A stretch of DNA of 64,000 nt from Candidatus Aphodovivens excrementavium (GTDB lineage: Bacteria > Actinomycetota > Coriobacteriia > Coriobacteriales > Eggerthellaceae). Shown piece after piece: positions 50,641 through 59,561 of the stretch (positions within the stretch are counted from its first letter, which is position 1; the number at the start of each line of letters is the position of its first letter). The translations under genes and the position numbers were made by a program. The stretch covers positions 33,074 through 97,073 of the forward strand of contig DVKR01000010.1 of NCBI GenBank assembly GCA_018715935.1. The letters run 5' to 3'. Under the pieces are notes generated by a model. It was not told the origin of the DNA. It was given only the letters and a program-made list of their open reading frames with translations, and made no database searches.

Positions 50641-50751
50641 GCGCCGCCGCCGCGCCACGCGGCGGCGCTTGGAAGAGCCCGCAACCTTGCTCTCGCGTTG
50701 CTCAAAGACGGCGGTTTTCTTTCGGCGCGATGGCTGTGGAGCCATCGCGCC
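50641..50751. terminator. Two hairpins between flavodoxin and rsmJ
   Basis: GCGCCGCCGC/GCGGCGGCGC (50641-50650, 50659-50668) and the longer GGCGCGATGGCT/AGCCATCGCGCC (50724-50735, 50740-50751, 4-nt loop) are both perfect. They lie between converging genes and probably end both transcripts, although neither has a long T-tract. Confidence 0.6.
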
Positions 50752-50763
50752 TTGCGCTTGCGG

Positions 50764-51441
50764 CTATTGCGCGATAACGTCGTAGCGCACTGCTTTCCCC
50801 TCAAGCGAATAGCTGGGTGTGATCCCGGCAAGATAGGGCCCTTTAAGAGGCCGCTTAATGACGACCTTGCGCGGATTTGCCGCCAGCGCAGCATGCAGCA
50901 GCTCTTCGGCGTCGCTGCAGGGGTCTTCCAAACGGTGGAGAAGTTGGAACTTCTTTTTGACGGCGGCGCTTTTCCGACGTGCGGGAAACATCGGGTCGAG
51001 GTACACCACATCGGGGGAAAGCGTCCCGCCTGCCAGCGTGGCGATGCTATCGCCGGAAACGAATGTCATGCGCTCGATTGCGTCAGCAAGCTCAGGGTCG
51101 GCGGCGGCACGCTTAAGAGCGTCTTGCAGCAGTGCCGCTATCACCGGGTTGCGTTCAAAAAGCATGATGCGAAACCCTGCAGCGGCCAGCAAAAGCGCGT
51201 CTTCTCCCAAGCCGGCGGTGGCGTCTAGGGCAAGCGGCGAATCGTTGTGCGGGTGCTTGACCCGCGCCGCCCTCACAAGCAGCTCGCGTTGAAGGCGCCC
51301 CGGCTTGAGGCGGGGGAGTACCTCGCGAAAATTGGGAAGCAGCGTCATTCCCTCGCCCTCGAGCGCGAGCCCGCTTGTGGTGGCGCACAGCGCAAGCCCG
51401 CAGCGCTGCGCTTCTGCCTGCGCCGTCTCCAATGGCTGCAC
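50764..51441 (-). CDS. rsmJ: 16S rRNA (guanine1516-N2)-methyltransferase
   Basis: SAM-dependent methyltransferase of the small ribosomal subunit. 225 residues: LALDATAGLGEDALLLAAAGFRIMLFERNP (SAM loop), DVVYLDPMFPARRKSAAVKKKFQLLHRL and KRPLKGPYLAG all match RsmJ. GTG 51441 has AAGGGG at 7 nt. The E. coli homologue modifies G1516; the same target is assumed. Confidence 0.93.
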   Translation of the reverse strand: MQPLETAQAEAQRCGLALCATTSGLALEGEGMTLLPNFREVLPRLKPGRLQRELLVRAARVKHPHNDSPLALDATAGLGEDALLLAAAGFRIMLFERNPVIAALLQDALKRAAADPELADAIERMTFVSGDSIATLAGGTLSPDVVYLDPMFPARRKSAAVKKKFQLLHRLEDPCSDAEELLHAALAANPRKVVIKRPLKGPYLAGITPSYSLEGKAVRYDVIAQ

Positions 51442-51748
51442 GTGCCGCCCCTTCCCTTGCGTCGGCTTCGACTACGTGAAAAGTATAGCGTGTCGAACGG
51501 CAAGCGTGTCGAACGCCGTTTTGCTGCCGCGCATCTCTCCGCATTGCCTTGCCTTTGCGCAAACCGTCCTATGCTTTTTGCGTGCAAGGATGCCTCTTTA
51601 CCGTCCCGTGATTGTTCTTCGTACGTTTTGTCATAGAATGACGAGCCGTTGTTCTGGAAGGGCACATCCGAGCGAAACGAAAGCGCTCTTGCTGAGCAGT
51701 GCGCCGGAGGGCGTGCGGCGGTTGGATGGACGTTGCGAAAGGGAGCGG

Positions 51749-52927
51749 ATGCAGCGAAGAGAATGGTTGGCGCTTGCCGGTTTGGCGTGCTGCGCATTCG
51801 TGATGAACACATCGGAGTTTATGCCGATCGGCCTGCTTGTTGACATTGCAGCAGACTTTTCCCTTACCGAGGCGCAGGCCGGAGCCGTCGTGACGATCTA
51901 TGCGTGGGCGGTGGCGTTGCTGTCGATTCCCCTGATGGTAGCGTTGTCGCGCTTCAGCCCAACGCGGCTTTTGCTAGGCGTGATTGCGCTGTTTTGCGCA
52001 GGTCAAGTTGCTTCGGCGGTTGCTCCCACGTTTGCCCTGCTGGTTGTTGGGCGCTTGCTGGTTGCGGCCGCGCACGCGGTGTTCTGGTCGATTGTCTCGC
52101 CGGTGGCGGTGCGCATCGTCGACCCTAAGCACAGCGGTGCTGCCATCGCAACAGTTGCGGTCGGTTCGTCCATCGCGATGGTGTGCGGCCTGCCGATAGG
52201 ACGCATCATCGGCCTTGTCATCGGGTGGCGCATGACGTTTATCTGCGTGGCGGCGGTGTCTGCAGCGTTGCTTGTGTTCCTGGCAGTGGTTCTGCCGCGC
52301 ATGAGCGTCGGCGAGCCGTTCTCCGCCAAGGCGCTTCCGTCGCTGTTTAAACACCCCCCGCTGCTTGGCATCTATCTGGTAACCGCCCTCTACGCCACAG
52401 GTCAGTTTACGTGCTATAGCTACATCGAGCCGTTTTTGCAGCAAGTGGCAGGTTTTTCGGATGGGGCAATCACTCTCGCGCTGGCGCTGTATGGGGCTGC
52501 CGGGCTTATTGGCAGTGCGGTGTTCTCGCGCGTCTACAATCGAGCGCGGTTCTCGTTTATGCGTGCGGCAGTGCTGGGCGTCGCGGCAATGATGGCGGTG
52601 CTGCTGCCTCTTGCGGGCAGTTCCGTGGCAACCATCGCGGTATGCTGTGCATGGGGCGCGTGCTACACCGCGTACAATGTCGCGTTTCAGGCGGAGGTTA
52701 TCAACAACGCCCCCGAAGGCTCGACGATGGTGGCGATGTCGGCGTATTCGGGCATCTTTAACGTAGGCATCGGTGCTGGAACCTGGGTTGGGGGCATGAC
52801 GGTGGCCGGCGGCGCCATCTACGATGTTGGTCTTGTTGGCGCGGCAATCGGCGCGGCGGCAGGTGTCGTTTGCGCGCTTCAGCTCGTCCGCGCGATCAGG
52901 CGAGAGGAAGGCCGTTTTACTGTCTAG
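51749..52927 (+). CDS. MFS exporter, sugar-efflux/DHA1 type
   Basis: 392 residues, twelve predicted helices. The N-terminal FVMNTSEFMPIGLLVDIAADFSLTEAQAGAVVTIYAWAVALLSIPLMV is characteristic of the SotB/AraJ/YdhP-like DHA1 group, exporters of sugars, arabinose, purines or drugs. ATG 51749 has AAAGGGAG 5 nt upstream; the longer frame runs antisense to rsmJ. The substrate is unknown. No regulator is adjacent. Confidence 0.92.
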   Translation: MQRREWLALAGLACCAFVMNTSEFMPIGLLVDIAADFSLTEAQAGAVVTIYAWAVALLSIPLMVALSRFSPTRLLLGVIALFCAGQVASAVAPTFALLVVGRLLVAAAHAVFWSIVSPVAVRIVDPKHSGAAIATVAVGSSIAMVCGLPIGRIIGLVIGWRMTFICVAAVSAALLVFLAVVLPRMSVGEPFSAKALPSLFKHPPLLGIYLVTALYATGQFTCYSYIEPFLQQVAGFSDGAITLALALYGAAGLIGSAVFSRVYNRARFSFMRAAVLGVAAMMAVLLPLAGSSVATIAVCCAWGACYTAYNVAFQAEVINNAPEGSTMVAMSAYSGIFNVGIGAGTWVGGMTVAGGAIYDVGLVGAAIGAAAGVVCALQLVRAIRREEGRFTV

Positions 52928-53189
52928 CCCAGCCGGCGTCTCTTTGGCGAGATCCACGCTCTCCTGCGTCTTTTGCCGACACTGCGGTTTCCATGGTGAC
53001 GATTGTAAAGGCAGAGACGTTGCGTGAAACGATTGTGCGCGAAAAAGCGCCTATTTGGATGCGCGAACGCCTGCGCTAACTACGCGCGACTATGGTTGAA
53101 ATCGGCATGGTGCCCCTAAAACGGGTTGTTCGCCTTTTGGTTTATACTAATGTTTTGACGTAGCTCGCTAAAGACTGTTAGGAGCCAGA

Positions 53190-54095
53190 ATGTTTTGCAC
53201 CCGTTGCGGCGAAGAAATTGAGCCGAGTTCCAAGTTTTGCACAGCGTGTGGCGAGCCGGTTGGCCAAACGGAGGTTGTCCCTAAAACGGAAGAGCTTCCC
53301 GAAGATCTCTCGGCCGCACCTGGGCAATTCCAGGCGGACGTTGACGGTCGGGCAGCCAACCCTGTCCGTGGCGCGCAACAGGCGGCTTCGCAGTCGGGTG
53401 TCGAGCAGCCCCGCAGGAGCAATACGACAGTCATCGTCGTTGCAATCATAGCTGCGGCGGCTGTCATTATTGTTGCCATTTTGGCTTTCGTCTTTCTTAG
53501 CAAGGGGAGCTCTGGCAACGACGCCGATGCTTCTGCCGGCCAGCAGCAAACGTTGCAGCAAGAGCAGCAGGATCAGCAGGAGGCGTCAAGCCAAGGCTCC
53601 GGCTCCTCTCAGCAGCAGGTGCAATCCGGGTCTGAGCCCGATCCCGACCCCGAGTACACTTACACGGGCATGACGCACGCCACGGCAACGTCTTATCTGC
53701 CAACTGGCGGGATCAACGCCAAAGACTACAGCCCGGCGAACGTGCTCGACGGCAACACCGCAACGGTGTGGTCGGAAGGCGATTCGGGCAACGGCGTGGG
53801 GCAAAGCATTACGCTTGCAGCCGACACCACGCAAAAGATCTCCGGATTCCGCATCTATGCGGGCTATCAGGAGTCCGATTACCTCTACGACATCAACACG
53901 CGTCCCAAAGACATCAAAGTGACGTCGGCGGAGGGCGCCACGGCCACCATGACGCTCAAAGACGCGGGCAGGACGTATCAAGAGTTCGTATTCGATACGC
54001 CCATGATCACTTCAGAGCTTACCTTTGAGATTCTGTCGGTGTATCCGGGCAGCAAGTATGCCGATTGCTGCATCTCTGAAATATCGTGCTACTAG
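53190..54095 (+). CDS. Zinc-ribbon, membrane helix and NADase-type glycan-binding domain protein
   Basis: 301 residues. A cytoplasmic zinc ribbon (FCTRCGEEI..FCTACGEPV, residues 2-21) leads through a linker to one membrane helix (about 80-103) and a Gln/Ser-rich extracytoplasmic stretch. The C-terminal 145 residues form a discoidin-like NADase-type glycan-binding domain: YSPANVLDGNTATVWSEGDSGNGVGQSITL, ISGFRIYAGYQ, TYQEFVFDTPMITSELTFEILSVYPGSKYADCCISEI. A carbohydrate or cell-wall sensing/adhesion role fits the layout. AGGAG precedes ATG 53190; a -10-like TATACT lies at 53143. Confidence 0.85.
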   Translation: MFCTRCGEEIEPSSKFCTACGEPVGQTEVVPKTEELPEDLSAAPGQFQADVDGRAANPVRGAQQAASQSGVEQPRRSNTTVIVVAIIAAAAVIIVAILAFVFLSKGSSGNDADASAGQQQTLQQEQQDQQEASSQGSGSSQQQVQSGSEPDPDPEYTYTGMTHATATSYLPTGGINAKDYSPANVLDGNTATVWSEGDSGNGVGQSITLAADTTQKISGFRIYAGYQESDYLYDINTRPKDIKVTSAEGATATMTLKDAGRTYQEFVFDTPMITSELTFEILSVYPGSKYADCCISEISCY

Positions 54096-54112
54096 GCAGT
54101 GAGGGGTCGGCG

Positions 54113-54679
54113 ATGTCGCGCAATATCGCAGTTGTGGTAGGGAGTCCGCGCCGAGGTGGCAATACCTGGATGCTTGCCGAGGCGTTCGTGAGAGGAGCCG
54201 AAGAGGCGGGCCATCATGTGGAAGTGCTTGATGCGGGGCGGGCGCAGATTGCCGGGTGCCTCGGTTGCGAGTACTGCTTTTCCCATGCGGGGATTTGCTG
54301 CCAGAAAGACGACATGACGCCGTTTTACGGCGTTTTGCGCCGAAGCGATACGATTGTGTACGCCACCCCGGTGTACTGCTTCACTTTCAGCGCCCAGATG
54401 AAGGCGTTCATGGACAGGATGTTTTGCGGATTGGCCGACCCGTTCGGCATCACCTCGTGCTGCCTGCTGACCGTTTTCGAAGATGCGGACCCCTCCATTG
54501 TGCAGCCGCTTATCGACACCTACAAGATAAACGCTTCGTACACCCATATGAAAGACGAGGGCATTGTATTTGTTCCCGCAACCTACGAGAAAGGCGCCAT
54601 CGAAGGAAACCCCAAGCTGCAAGAGGCCTATGAGCTGGGGCGCGGTCTTTCGGCGGAGCCGGTAGCGGTTGAGCGCTAG
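54113..54679 (+). CDS. NADPH-dependent FMN reductase/iron-sulfur flavoprotein-like
   Basis: 188 residues from ATG 54113 (GAGGGG upstream). Flavodoxin-like fold: VVVGSPRRGGNTWMLAEAFVRGAEEAGH, then GCLGCEYCFSHAGICCQKDDM with a CxxCxxC-type cysteine group, and YATPVYCFTFSAQMKAFMDRMF. The cysteines resemble those of multimeric flavodoxin/iron-sulfur flavoproteins. Substrate unknown. It starts 17 bp after the glycan-binding gene, so the two are probably co-transcribed. Confidence 0.88.
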   Translation: MSRNIAVVVGSPRRGGNTWMLAEAFVRGAEEAGHHVEVLDAGRAQIAGCLGCEYCFSHAGICCQKDDMTPFYGVLRRSDTIVYATPVYCFTFSAQMKAFMDRMFCGLADPFGITSCCLLTVFEDADPSIVQPLIDTYKINASYTHMKDEGIVFVPATYEKGAIEGNPKLQEAYELGRGLSAEPVAVER

Positions 54680-54705
54680 GGCGGGCAAGGTAGCGAGGCG
54701 CAACT

Positions 54706-55026
54706 ATGGGAAGCAAGAAGCCGTCGGCGCGCGCCAAACAGGTTGCTGCGTTCAAAGCGCACCTCGACGATTTCGGCGGGATGGACGATCTGTTCGCCCG
54801 CGAAGGCGCACGGCGGGAGCACGCTGCGGAAGAGCATGAGGCTGCATTGCGCAGAAAGGCATGCGAGTCGAAAAACCGCTATGCCACCCGCGCCGAAGCA
54901 GAAGAGGCTATTGCCGCGTGCGCGGCGTACGGTCGAGCGGGCCTTCACTGCTACCGCTGCGATTACTGCGGCGGCTGGCATCTCACTCACAAACCCCCAC
55001 GGAGCATGCCAAAGGGACGTGTCTAA
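54706..55026 (+). CDS. Hypothetical zinc-finger protein, 106 aa
   Basis: Unrecognised beyond a C-terminal CYRCDYCGGWHLTH finger, of the type that often ends in HLT(S/H)K. The N-terminal half is helical and charged (KQVAAFKAHLDDFGGMDDLFAREGARREHAAEEHEAAL). It lies 26 bp after the FMN reductase, likely same transcript. ATG 54706 has GCGAGG upstream. Confidence 0.65.
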   Translation: MGSKKPSARAKQVAAFKAHLDDFGGMDDLFAREGARREHAAEEHEAALRRKACESKNRYATRAEAEEAIAACAAYGRAGLHCYRCDYCGGWHLTHKPPRSMPKGRV

Positions 55027-55079
55027 GGCTACGCTCTGTGGCTCACTTGGGCATCTGGTAAACGAAAGGGGAGTGCTGT

Positions 55080-55748
55080 ATGTCCAATCTCAACTGTATG
55101 AATTGCACCGTTGCGGCGTGCGAGCATGCGGAGCGAGAGCGCCCGAGTTTTTGCGTTCAGCCGCATGTGTCGGAGGAGATGTGCAAGGAAGCGAACGAGC
55201 TGTACCTGTCCCCCGAAAACTACGCCATTGTTGAAGCGGCGTCGTTGGTGGTAGAAGAAACGGTGGATTCCACGCGCGTTCAGGACACTATAAAGTTTGC
55301 GCACTATCTTGGCGCTAAGCGCATCGGCATTGCCACCTGCACTATTATGCTGAATGAAACGCGCGTGCTGGCGAAGCTGTTGCGCGCGGCAGGCTTTGAG
55401 GTAGAGGCAATTGGATGCAAGATAGGCGACAACCATCGAGCCGATTTCGACTTAGAGCCCACGAAAAACGGAACCGACCCCGTGCTGTGCAATCCCATTA
55501 TGCAGGCGATGCTGTTGAACGAGGCTCATACCGACCTCAATGTCATCATGGGACTTTGCGTGGGGCACGACGCGCTTTTCTCGAAATACTCCGATGCGCC
55601 GGTGACCACCTTGGTGGCAAAGGACTTCTTAGCGGCAAACAACCCGTGTGCGGTGCTCTACACTGCGGGAACCAACGGCGTATACAACAGCAAGATCCAG
55701 CGAACCATCGAAGACGTGCGAAAAGCACGAGAGGAGCAGGATCGGTAA
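55080..55748 (+). CDS. DUF1847 metal-binding protein
   Basis: 222 residues with N-terminal cysteines (NCMNCTVAACEHAERERPSFC) and a conserved core with CTIMLNETRVLAKLLRAAGFEVEAIGCKIG, PVLCNPIMQAMLLNEA and NVIMGLCVGHDALF, fitting DUF1847, an uncharacterised family widespread in anaerobes. The cysteine pattern suggests metal or cluster binding. ATG 55080 has GAAAGGGGAG upstream. Its 3' end runs into a 34-bp tandem duplication. Confidence 0.88.
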   Translation: MSNLNCMNCTVAACEHAERERPSFCVQPHVSEEMCKEANELYLSPENYAIVEAASLVVEETVDSTRVQDTIKFAHYLGAKRIGIATCTIMLNETRVLAKLLRAAGFEVEAIGCKIGDNHRADFDLEPTKNGTDPVLCNPIMQAMLLNEAHTDLNVIMGLCVGHDALFSKYSDAPVTTLVAKDFLAANNPCAVLYTAGTNGVYNSKIQRTIEDVRKAREEQDR

Positions 55749-55850
55749 AGTCGCTAGGAGACTGGGAGCGTCGGCGCGCCAAAGTCGCTAGGAAGCTGGG
55801 AACGTCGGTGCGCCAAAGTCAGCGCGCCAAAGGCGGCGTCCCTTTGGCGC
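55747..55850. repeat. 34-bp tandem duplication and inverted repeat between converging genes
   Basis: AAAGTCGCTAGGAGACTGGG begins copy 1 (55747-55780); copy 2 (55781-55814) follows with three differences, and a stub of a third starts at 55815. The array overlaps the last codon of the DUF1847 gene. It is followed by a perfect inverted repeat GCGCCAAAGG/CCTTTGGCGC (55824-55833, 55841-55850), which can act as the shared terminator for DUF1847 (+) and the ABC operon (-). Confidence 0.8.
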
Positions 55851-55861
55851 ACCCTTGGCGC

Positions 55862-57595
55862 TTAGGTTTCCGGCTTCTGTATTTCAACGACGCGCGTGGC
55901 GATGTGGTCGAGTAGCGCATCGGAATGCGTTACGAGCACCATGCCGATGCCGCCGTCTTGCGCGTAGTCGATAAGAAAGTGCCAGAGGTACGCCTGAGTG
56001 GCGGCGTCGAGCATCGTTGAGATCTCGTCGCACACGAGGTAGCGTGGGCGCGCGATGAGGGCGCGTGCGATGCAGCAGCGCTGCAGCTCGCCTCCCGATA
56101 GCTCGGAAGGGAAGCGCTCGAGCCATGCGCGCCGAATGCCAAGGGCGTTAAGCAGCCGGGGCGCAATCGATGCATCGTCTTGCTCTTCGGAGCGGTTCTC
56201 GGGCTGTTCGGCGCCGTGTTCTGCCGGATGGCGCTCCCAGGCAAGCAGAGCCGTTGCGTCTTCGGGCGCAACGGCGGCCTCCAGCAGGCTCTTGCGCACG
56301 GTAATGGCGGGATCCATCATGCGCTCGGGATGCTGCGCAATAAGCTGAACAGGGCTTATGCCGTGCTGGGGAAGCTCTTTGCCGTCTACGAGCACTTTTC
56401 CCGAAGCCGGTTTCAGGTAGCCGGCGAGGATGCGGCATAGCGTCGTTTTCCCCGTTCCCGACGGGGCTCGCAATGCCACTCGCTCGTTCAGCTCAACCGT
56501 CAGGCTAAAATCGCGCAGCACCTGCTGCGTGCCATAGCTGAAGCATATTCCTTCCGCCCTCAGCGAGGCTCGCGGCGATGGCGCCAAAGGGGCACGTCTA
56601 ATGGCGTCTTTTCGCAGCGGCGTGCCATTTGCGGCGTCGCTTCGGCGCGGCTTGACATCGCCGACAGGTTCGCGCATGCCGTGCTCGGGCAGCGCATGCC
56701 AGAGGGCGCGGCTGAAGGGGTGGCTTAGCAGATCGGGGGAAGCGAAGTTCGCCACCGCGGTCTCTTCCACTACGGTGCCGTCTTGAAAAACTGCGATGCG
56801 GTCTGCCACGCGCAAGGCGAGCTCTACGTCATGTGTGATAAGAAGGACGCTTCCGCCATCGTTTGCGAACAGCCGAAAATCGCTCATTGCCTGCACGGCA
56901 AGTTCCATGTCCAGCCCGGGAGTAGGTTCGTCTGCCACGATGATGCGCGGACGGTTCATCAGCGCGCCGATAAGCAGGATGCGACGCGCCATGCCGCCCG
57001 AGAGCTCGAAGGGGTAGCGGCGTGCGACCTCTTCGTCCAGTCGGTAGCGCGCGAACAGCTCTCGCCGACGCTTGCGCGCCTCGCCCTTCGCCATGTTTTG
57101 GGCCAAGCGTTCGATTTGTGCGCCCACGCGCTGCAGCGGGTCAAGCGATTCGACGGACTGGGGCACAAAGGCGATCTCGGTTCCCCTCAACGAGGCTAGG
57201 GAGCGCTCGGTCATCTTCTTGCCGTCGAACCAGATCTCTCCCGAAACGTGCGCGTTGGGGGCAAAAAGTCCCATGACGGTGTCGGCAACTAGCGTTTTGC
57301 CTGATCCGGAAGCGCCCACGAGAGCAAGGATCTCGCCTTCGTGCAAAGAAAGGCTGAGGTTCTCGATCACAAAGCGAGTTTCTTGCGGCGAGAAGACGGA
57401 GCGGTTTGCGTAGCGTTGGAATCCGACGCTCACGTCGCTGAGCTGCAGCGCGTGATGCCCGCCGGTATGAAGGCTGTGGGCGGCATGCGAGTGGTGATGG
57501 TGCGTGGCCTGCCCCGCGTGGCTGACGGCCTCGTGGTTCTCTGCGGCATCGTCTTGCCCCGGGAGGTGCAAATTGCGAGGGAGCTCAAGAGCCAT
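55862..57595 (-). CDS. Fused double ABC ATPase of a nickel-type transporter (NikD-NikE)
   Basis: 577 residues from ATG 57595 (AGGTGG upstream, 8 bp after the permease). Two complete Opp-family ATPases in one chain: domain 1 with P-loop VGASGSGKT (93-101), signature LSGGMARRILLIGAL and DEPTPGLDME; domain 2 with RAPSGTGKTT, LSGGELQRCCIARAL and DEISTMLDA. Residues 21-48 contain eleven histidines, a metal-binding-like tail rare in peptide importers. Nickel and peptide importers share this fold; the His tail, the His-containing binding protein and the NikR-like operator upstream favour nickel. Confidence 0.88.
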   Translation of the reverse strand: MALELPRNLHLPGQDDAAENHEAVSHAGQATHHHHSHAAHSLHTGGHHALQLSDVSVGFQRYANRSVFSPQETRFVIENLSLSLHEGEILALVGASGSGKTLVADTVMGLFAPNAHVSGEIWFDGKKMTERSLASLRGTEIAFVPQSVESLDPLQRVGAQIERLAQNMAKGEARKRRRELFARYRLDEEVARRYPFELSGGMARRILLIGALMNRPRIIVADEPTPGLDMELAVQAMSDFRLFANDGGSVLLITHDVELALRVADRIAVFQDGTVVEETAVANFASPDLLSHPFSRALWHALPEHGMREPVGDVKPRRSDAANGTPLRKDAIRRAPLAPSPRASLRAEGICFSYGTQQVLRDFSLTVELNERVALRAPSGTGKTTLCRILAGYLKPASGKVLVDGKELPQHGISPVQLIAQHPERMMDPAITVRKSLLEAAVAPEDATALLAWERHPAEHGAEQPENRSEEQDDASIAPRLLNALGIRRAWLERFPSELSGGELQRCCIARALIARPRYLVCDEISTMLDAATQAYLWHFLIDYAQDGGIGMVLVTHSDALLDHIATRVVEIQKPET

Positions 57596-57603
57596 CTTTC
57601 CAC

Positions 57604-58554
57604 CTATTCTTGCGAGCTTGCGGGATCGAGCAAACGGCGAACGCCCGATCCGCATGCGTCGAACAGCATAACCACCAGCACCAATGCAAGGCCGGGGAAA
57701 AACGCCAGCCACCACATGCCGGCGGACAGGTAGCTCATCGACTCGGACAGGATGATGCCGATTGCAGCCGATTCGGGAGAGAGGCCGAACCCTAAAAACG
57801 TAATGGCGGCCTCATGCAGAATGGCGTGGGGAAACATCAGCAGCGCGCCAACTAAAAACTGCGGCAGCACGTGCGGCAGCACGTGTCGCAGTGCGGCATC
57901 CCAACGACTTCTTCCGAGCTTGGCTCCAGCGGTCACGTAAGGCGCCTCTTTTACTTGCAGCACTTCGGCACGAATTACGCGCGCGAGGCTTGGCCAGTGG
58001 GTGAGCGCGATGCCCGCTACTACCCCGTAGAAACCTTTTCCCAAGGCGTAGGAAATCAAGATAAGCAAGATGATATGCGGAACGCCCATCATCAAATCGA
58101 TGAGCCAGGTTATGCAGGCATCTGCCCTTTTGCCGCCGAGTGCCGAAACGCAGCCGAGCAGCAAGGCAATGCAGGAGGATACGGCAACCGCCACCAGGCC
58201 TATTAGCATGCTTGTGGCAAGTCCGGACAGCGTGCGGACGAGCATGTCGTGTCCGAGGCGATCGGTGCCGAACGGATGCTGGAGGCTTGGAGCGAGAGAG
58301 CGCGCATCAAGGTCGGTTGCGGCGGCTTGGGACGAAAGGGAGAGCCCTGCCACCACGATGGCAACGAGCACGATGGCTCCCGCTGCGGCTGTGATTGCCG
58401 TTGCGGCACGGTTGCTTCTGAGGCGGCAAACCCAGCGAGGGGCGGTTCTTGCGTTGCCTGTGCGTGAGTTTTTGGGAAGATGCAGGGTAGGGCGCGCTGT
58501 CCTGGCCGCCGATTCAATCTGCTCGCCTTCACGCTGCAGGGGCTTTGTTTCCAT
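57604..58554 (-). CDS. ABC permease, NikC/DppC type
   Basis: 316 residues, six helices after a 70-residue cytoplasmic head. The binding-protein-dependent permease loop is HPFGTDRLGHDMLVRTLSG early and EAPYVTAGAKLGRSRWDAALRHVLPHVLP for the ATPase contact. Starting at ATG 58554 it overlaps the preceding permease by 26 bp, implying coupling. Second permease of the importer. Confidence 0.9.
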   Translation of the reverse strand: METKPLQREGEQIESAARTARPTLHLPKNSRTGNARTAPRWVCRLRSNRAATAITAAAGAIVLVAIVVAGLSLSSQAAATDLDARSLAPSLQHPFGTDRLGHDMLVRTLSGLATSMLIGLVAVAVSSCIALLLGCVSALGGKRADACITWLIDLMMGVPHIILLILISYALGKGFYGVVAGIALTHWPSLARVIRAEVLQVKEAPYVTAGAKLGRSRWDAALRHVLPHVLPQFLVGALLMFPHAILHEAAITFLGFGLSPESAAIGIILSESMSYLSAGMWWLAFFPGLALVLVVMLFDACGSGVRRLLDPASSQE

Positions 58555-59542
58555 GGGCGCGCACCTCCCCTCGACGAATGCGCGGGTCGACGACGCCGTA
58601 GAGGATGTTGGCAACGAGGTTGCCGCCGAACACGATGAGCGACGAAACGACGGCGATGCCCGCTAGGAGGGCGGAATCGCCTCCAAGGCCTGCAGTGACG
58701 GCTGCCTGCCCGAGGCCGGGGTATGAAAACACCTGTTCAACAAGGACCGACCCGCCGAATATCTCGCTCAACGATGCGAATTGCAGGGTGATGGCGGGCA
58801 GGAGCGCGTTGCGAAGCACATGCTGGGTGAGTATCCTCGCGTGCGACTTTCCCTGCGCTTGAGCGTAGCGAGCGAATGGGCTGTTCAGAATGTCGATGGT
58901 TTTTTCTCGGGTGTGCAGGGCGATATTCGCCACGCCGACGAACGCCAAAACAAGCGCAGGCAAGGCGGCGTGGTAGAGCCTATCGAGCCAGGTTACAGAG
59001 CCGGCATCCATTCCAATGGGAACCGAAAACCCGAAGGGAAACCATCCAAGCCAAACCGAAAACACCATCAACGCCACCAGCGCCAGCCAAAACGTCGGAA
59101 CGCTGGCAAGAACGAAGCAGTAGCTTTTGACGGCGCGGTCAACCCATCGGTTGCGGTTCATGCCCGACACGATGCCCAGGGCGAACCCGATCACGCCGGA
59201 AAGAACCCACGCCATCGTCATCAGCAAAAGCGAGGAGCCTGCCCTCTCGGCAATCACCTGCGCCACCGGCGCGTTGAAGCGCAGGCTTTCCCCCATGTCT
59301 CCTTGGACAAACGCGCCAAGCCATTGGACGTAGCAGATGAAAAACGGCTGGTCGGTGCCCCAATAGGCGGCAAGCGCCGCGCGTTCGTCGGCCGACATCG
59401 ATAGATAGGCGCTTTGCCCCAAGTTTGCCTGCATGGGGTCAACGGGCGATAAAGACACCAGGGCGAACACAACAAAGCTCACTGCCAGAATGAGTAGCAG
59501 GCATCTGAGGCATTGCTTTACGGTGAAAGAAAACAGCGACAT
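58529..59542 (-). CDS. ABC permease, NikB/DppB type
   Basis: 337 residues with the N-terminal signature of the first Opp permease (LLLILAVSFVVFALVSLSPVDPM) and the ATPase-contact loop FARYAQAQGKSHARILTQHVLRNALLPAI. It follows the binding protein by 19 bp and overlaps the next permease. Together they form the channel of the importer. Confidence 0.9.
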   Translation of the reverse strand: MSLFSFTVKQCLRCLLLILAVSFVVFALVSLSPVDPMQANLGQSAYLSMSADERAALAAYWGTDQPFFICYVQWLGAFVQGDMGESLRFNAPVAQVIAERAGSSLLLMTMAWVLSGVIGFALGIVSGMNRNRWVDRAVKSYCFVLASVPTFWLALVALMVFSVWLGWFPFGFSVPIGMDAGSVTWLDRLYHAALPALVLAFVGVANIALHTREKTIDILNSPFARYAQAQGKSHARILTQHVLRNALLPAITLQFASLSEIFGGSVLVEQVFSYPGLGQAAVTAGLGGDSALLAGIAVVSSLIVFGGNLVANILYGVVDPRIRRGEVRAHGNKAPAA

Positions 59543-59561
59543 AGCGGCGTGAGACTCCGGC

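Noticed and set aside
51974..52957. 327-codon frame antisense to the MFS exporter
   Set aside because: His/Arg-rich mirror translation, no start signal.
52993..53079. 28-codon ORF MVTIVKAETLRETIVREKAP.. between the MFS and zinc-ribbon genes
   Set aside because: It reads like real protein, perhaps a gene remnant, but has no ribosome binding site and is too short to support.
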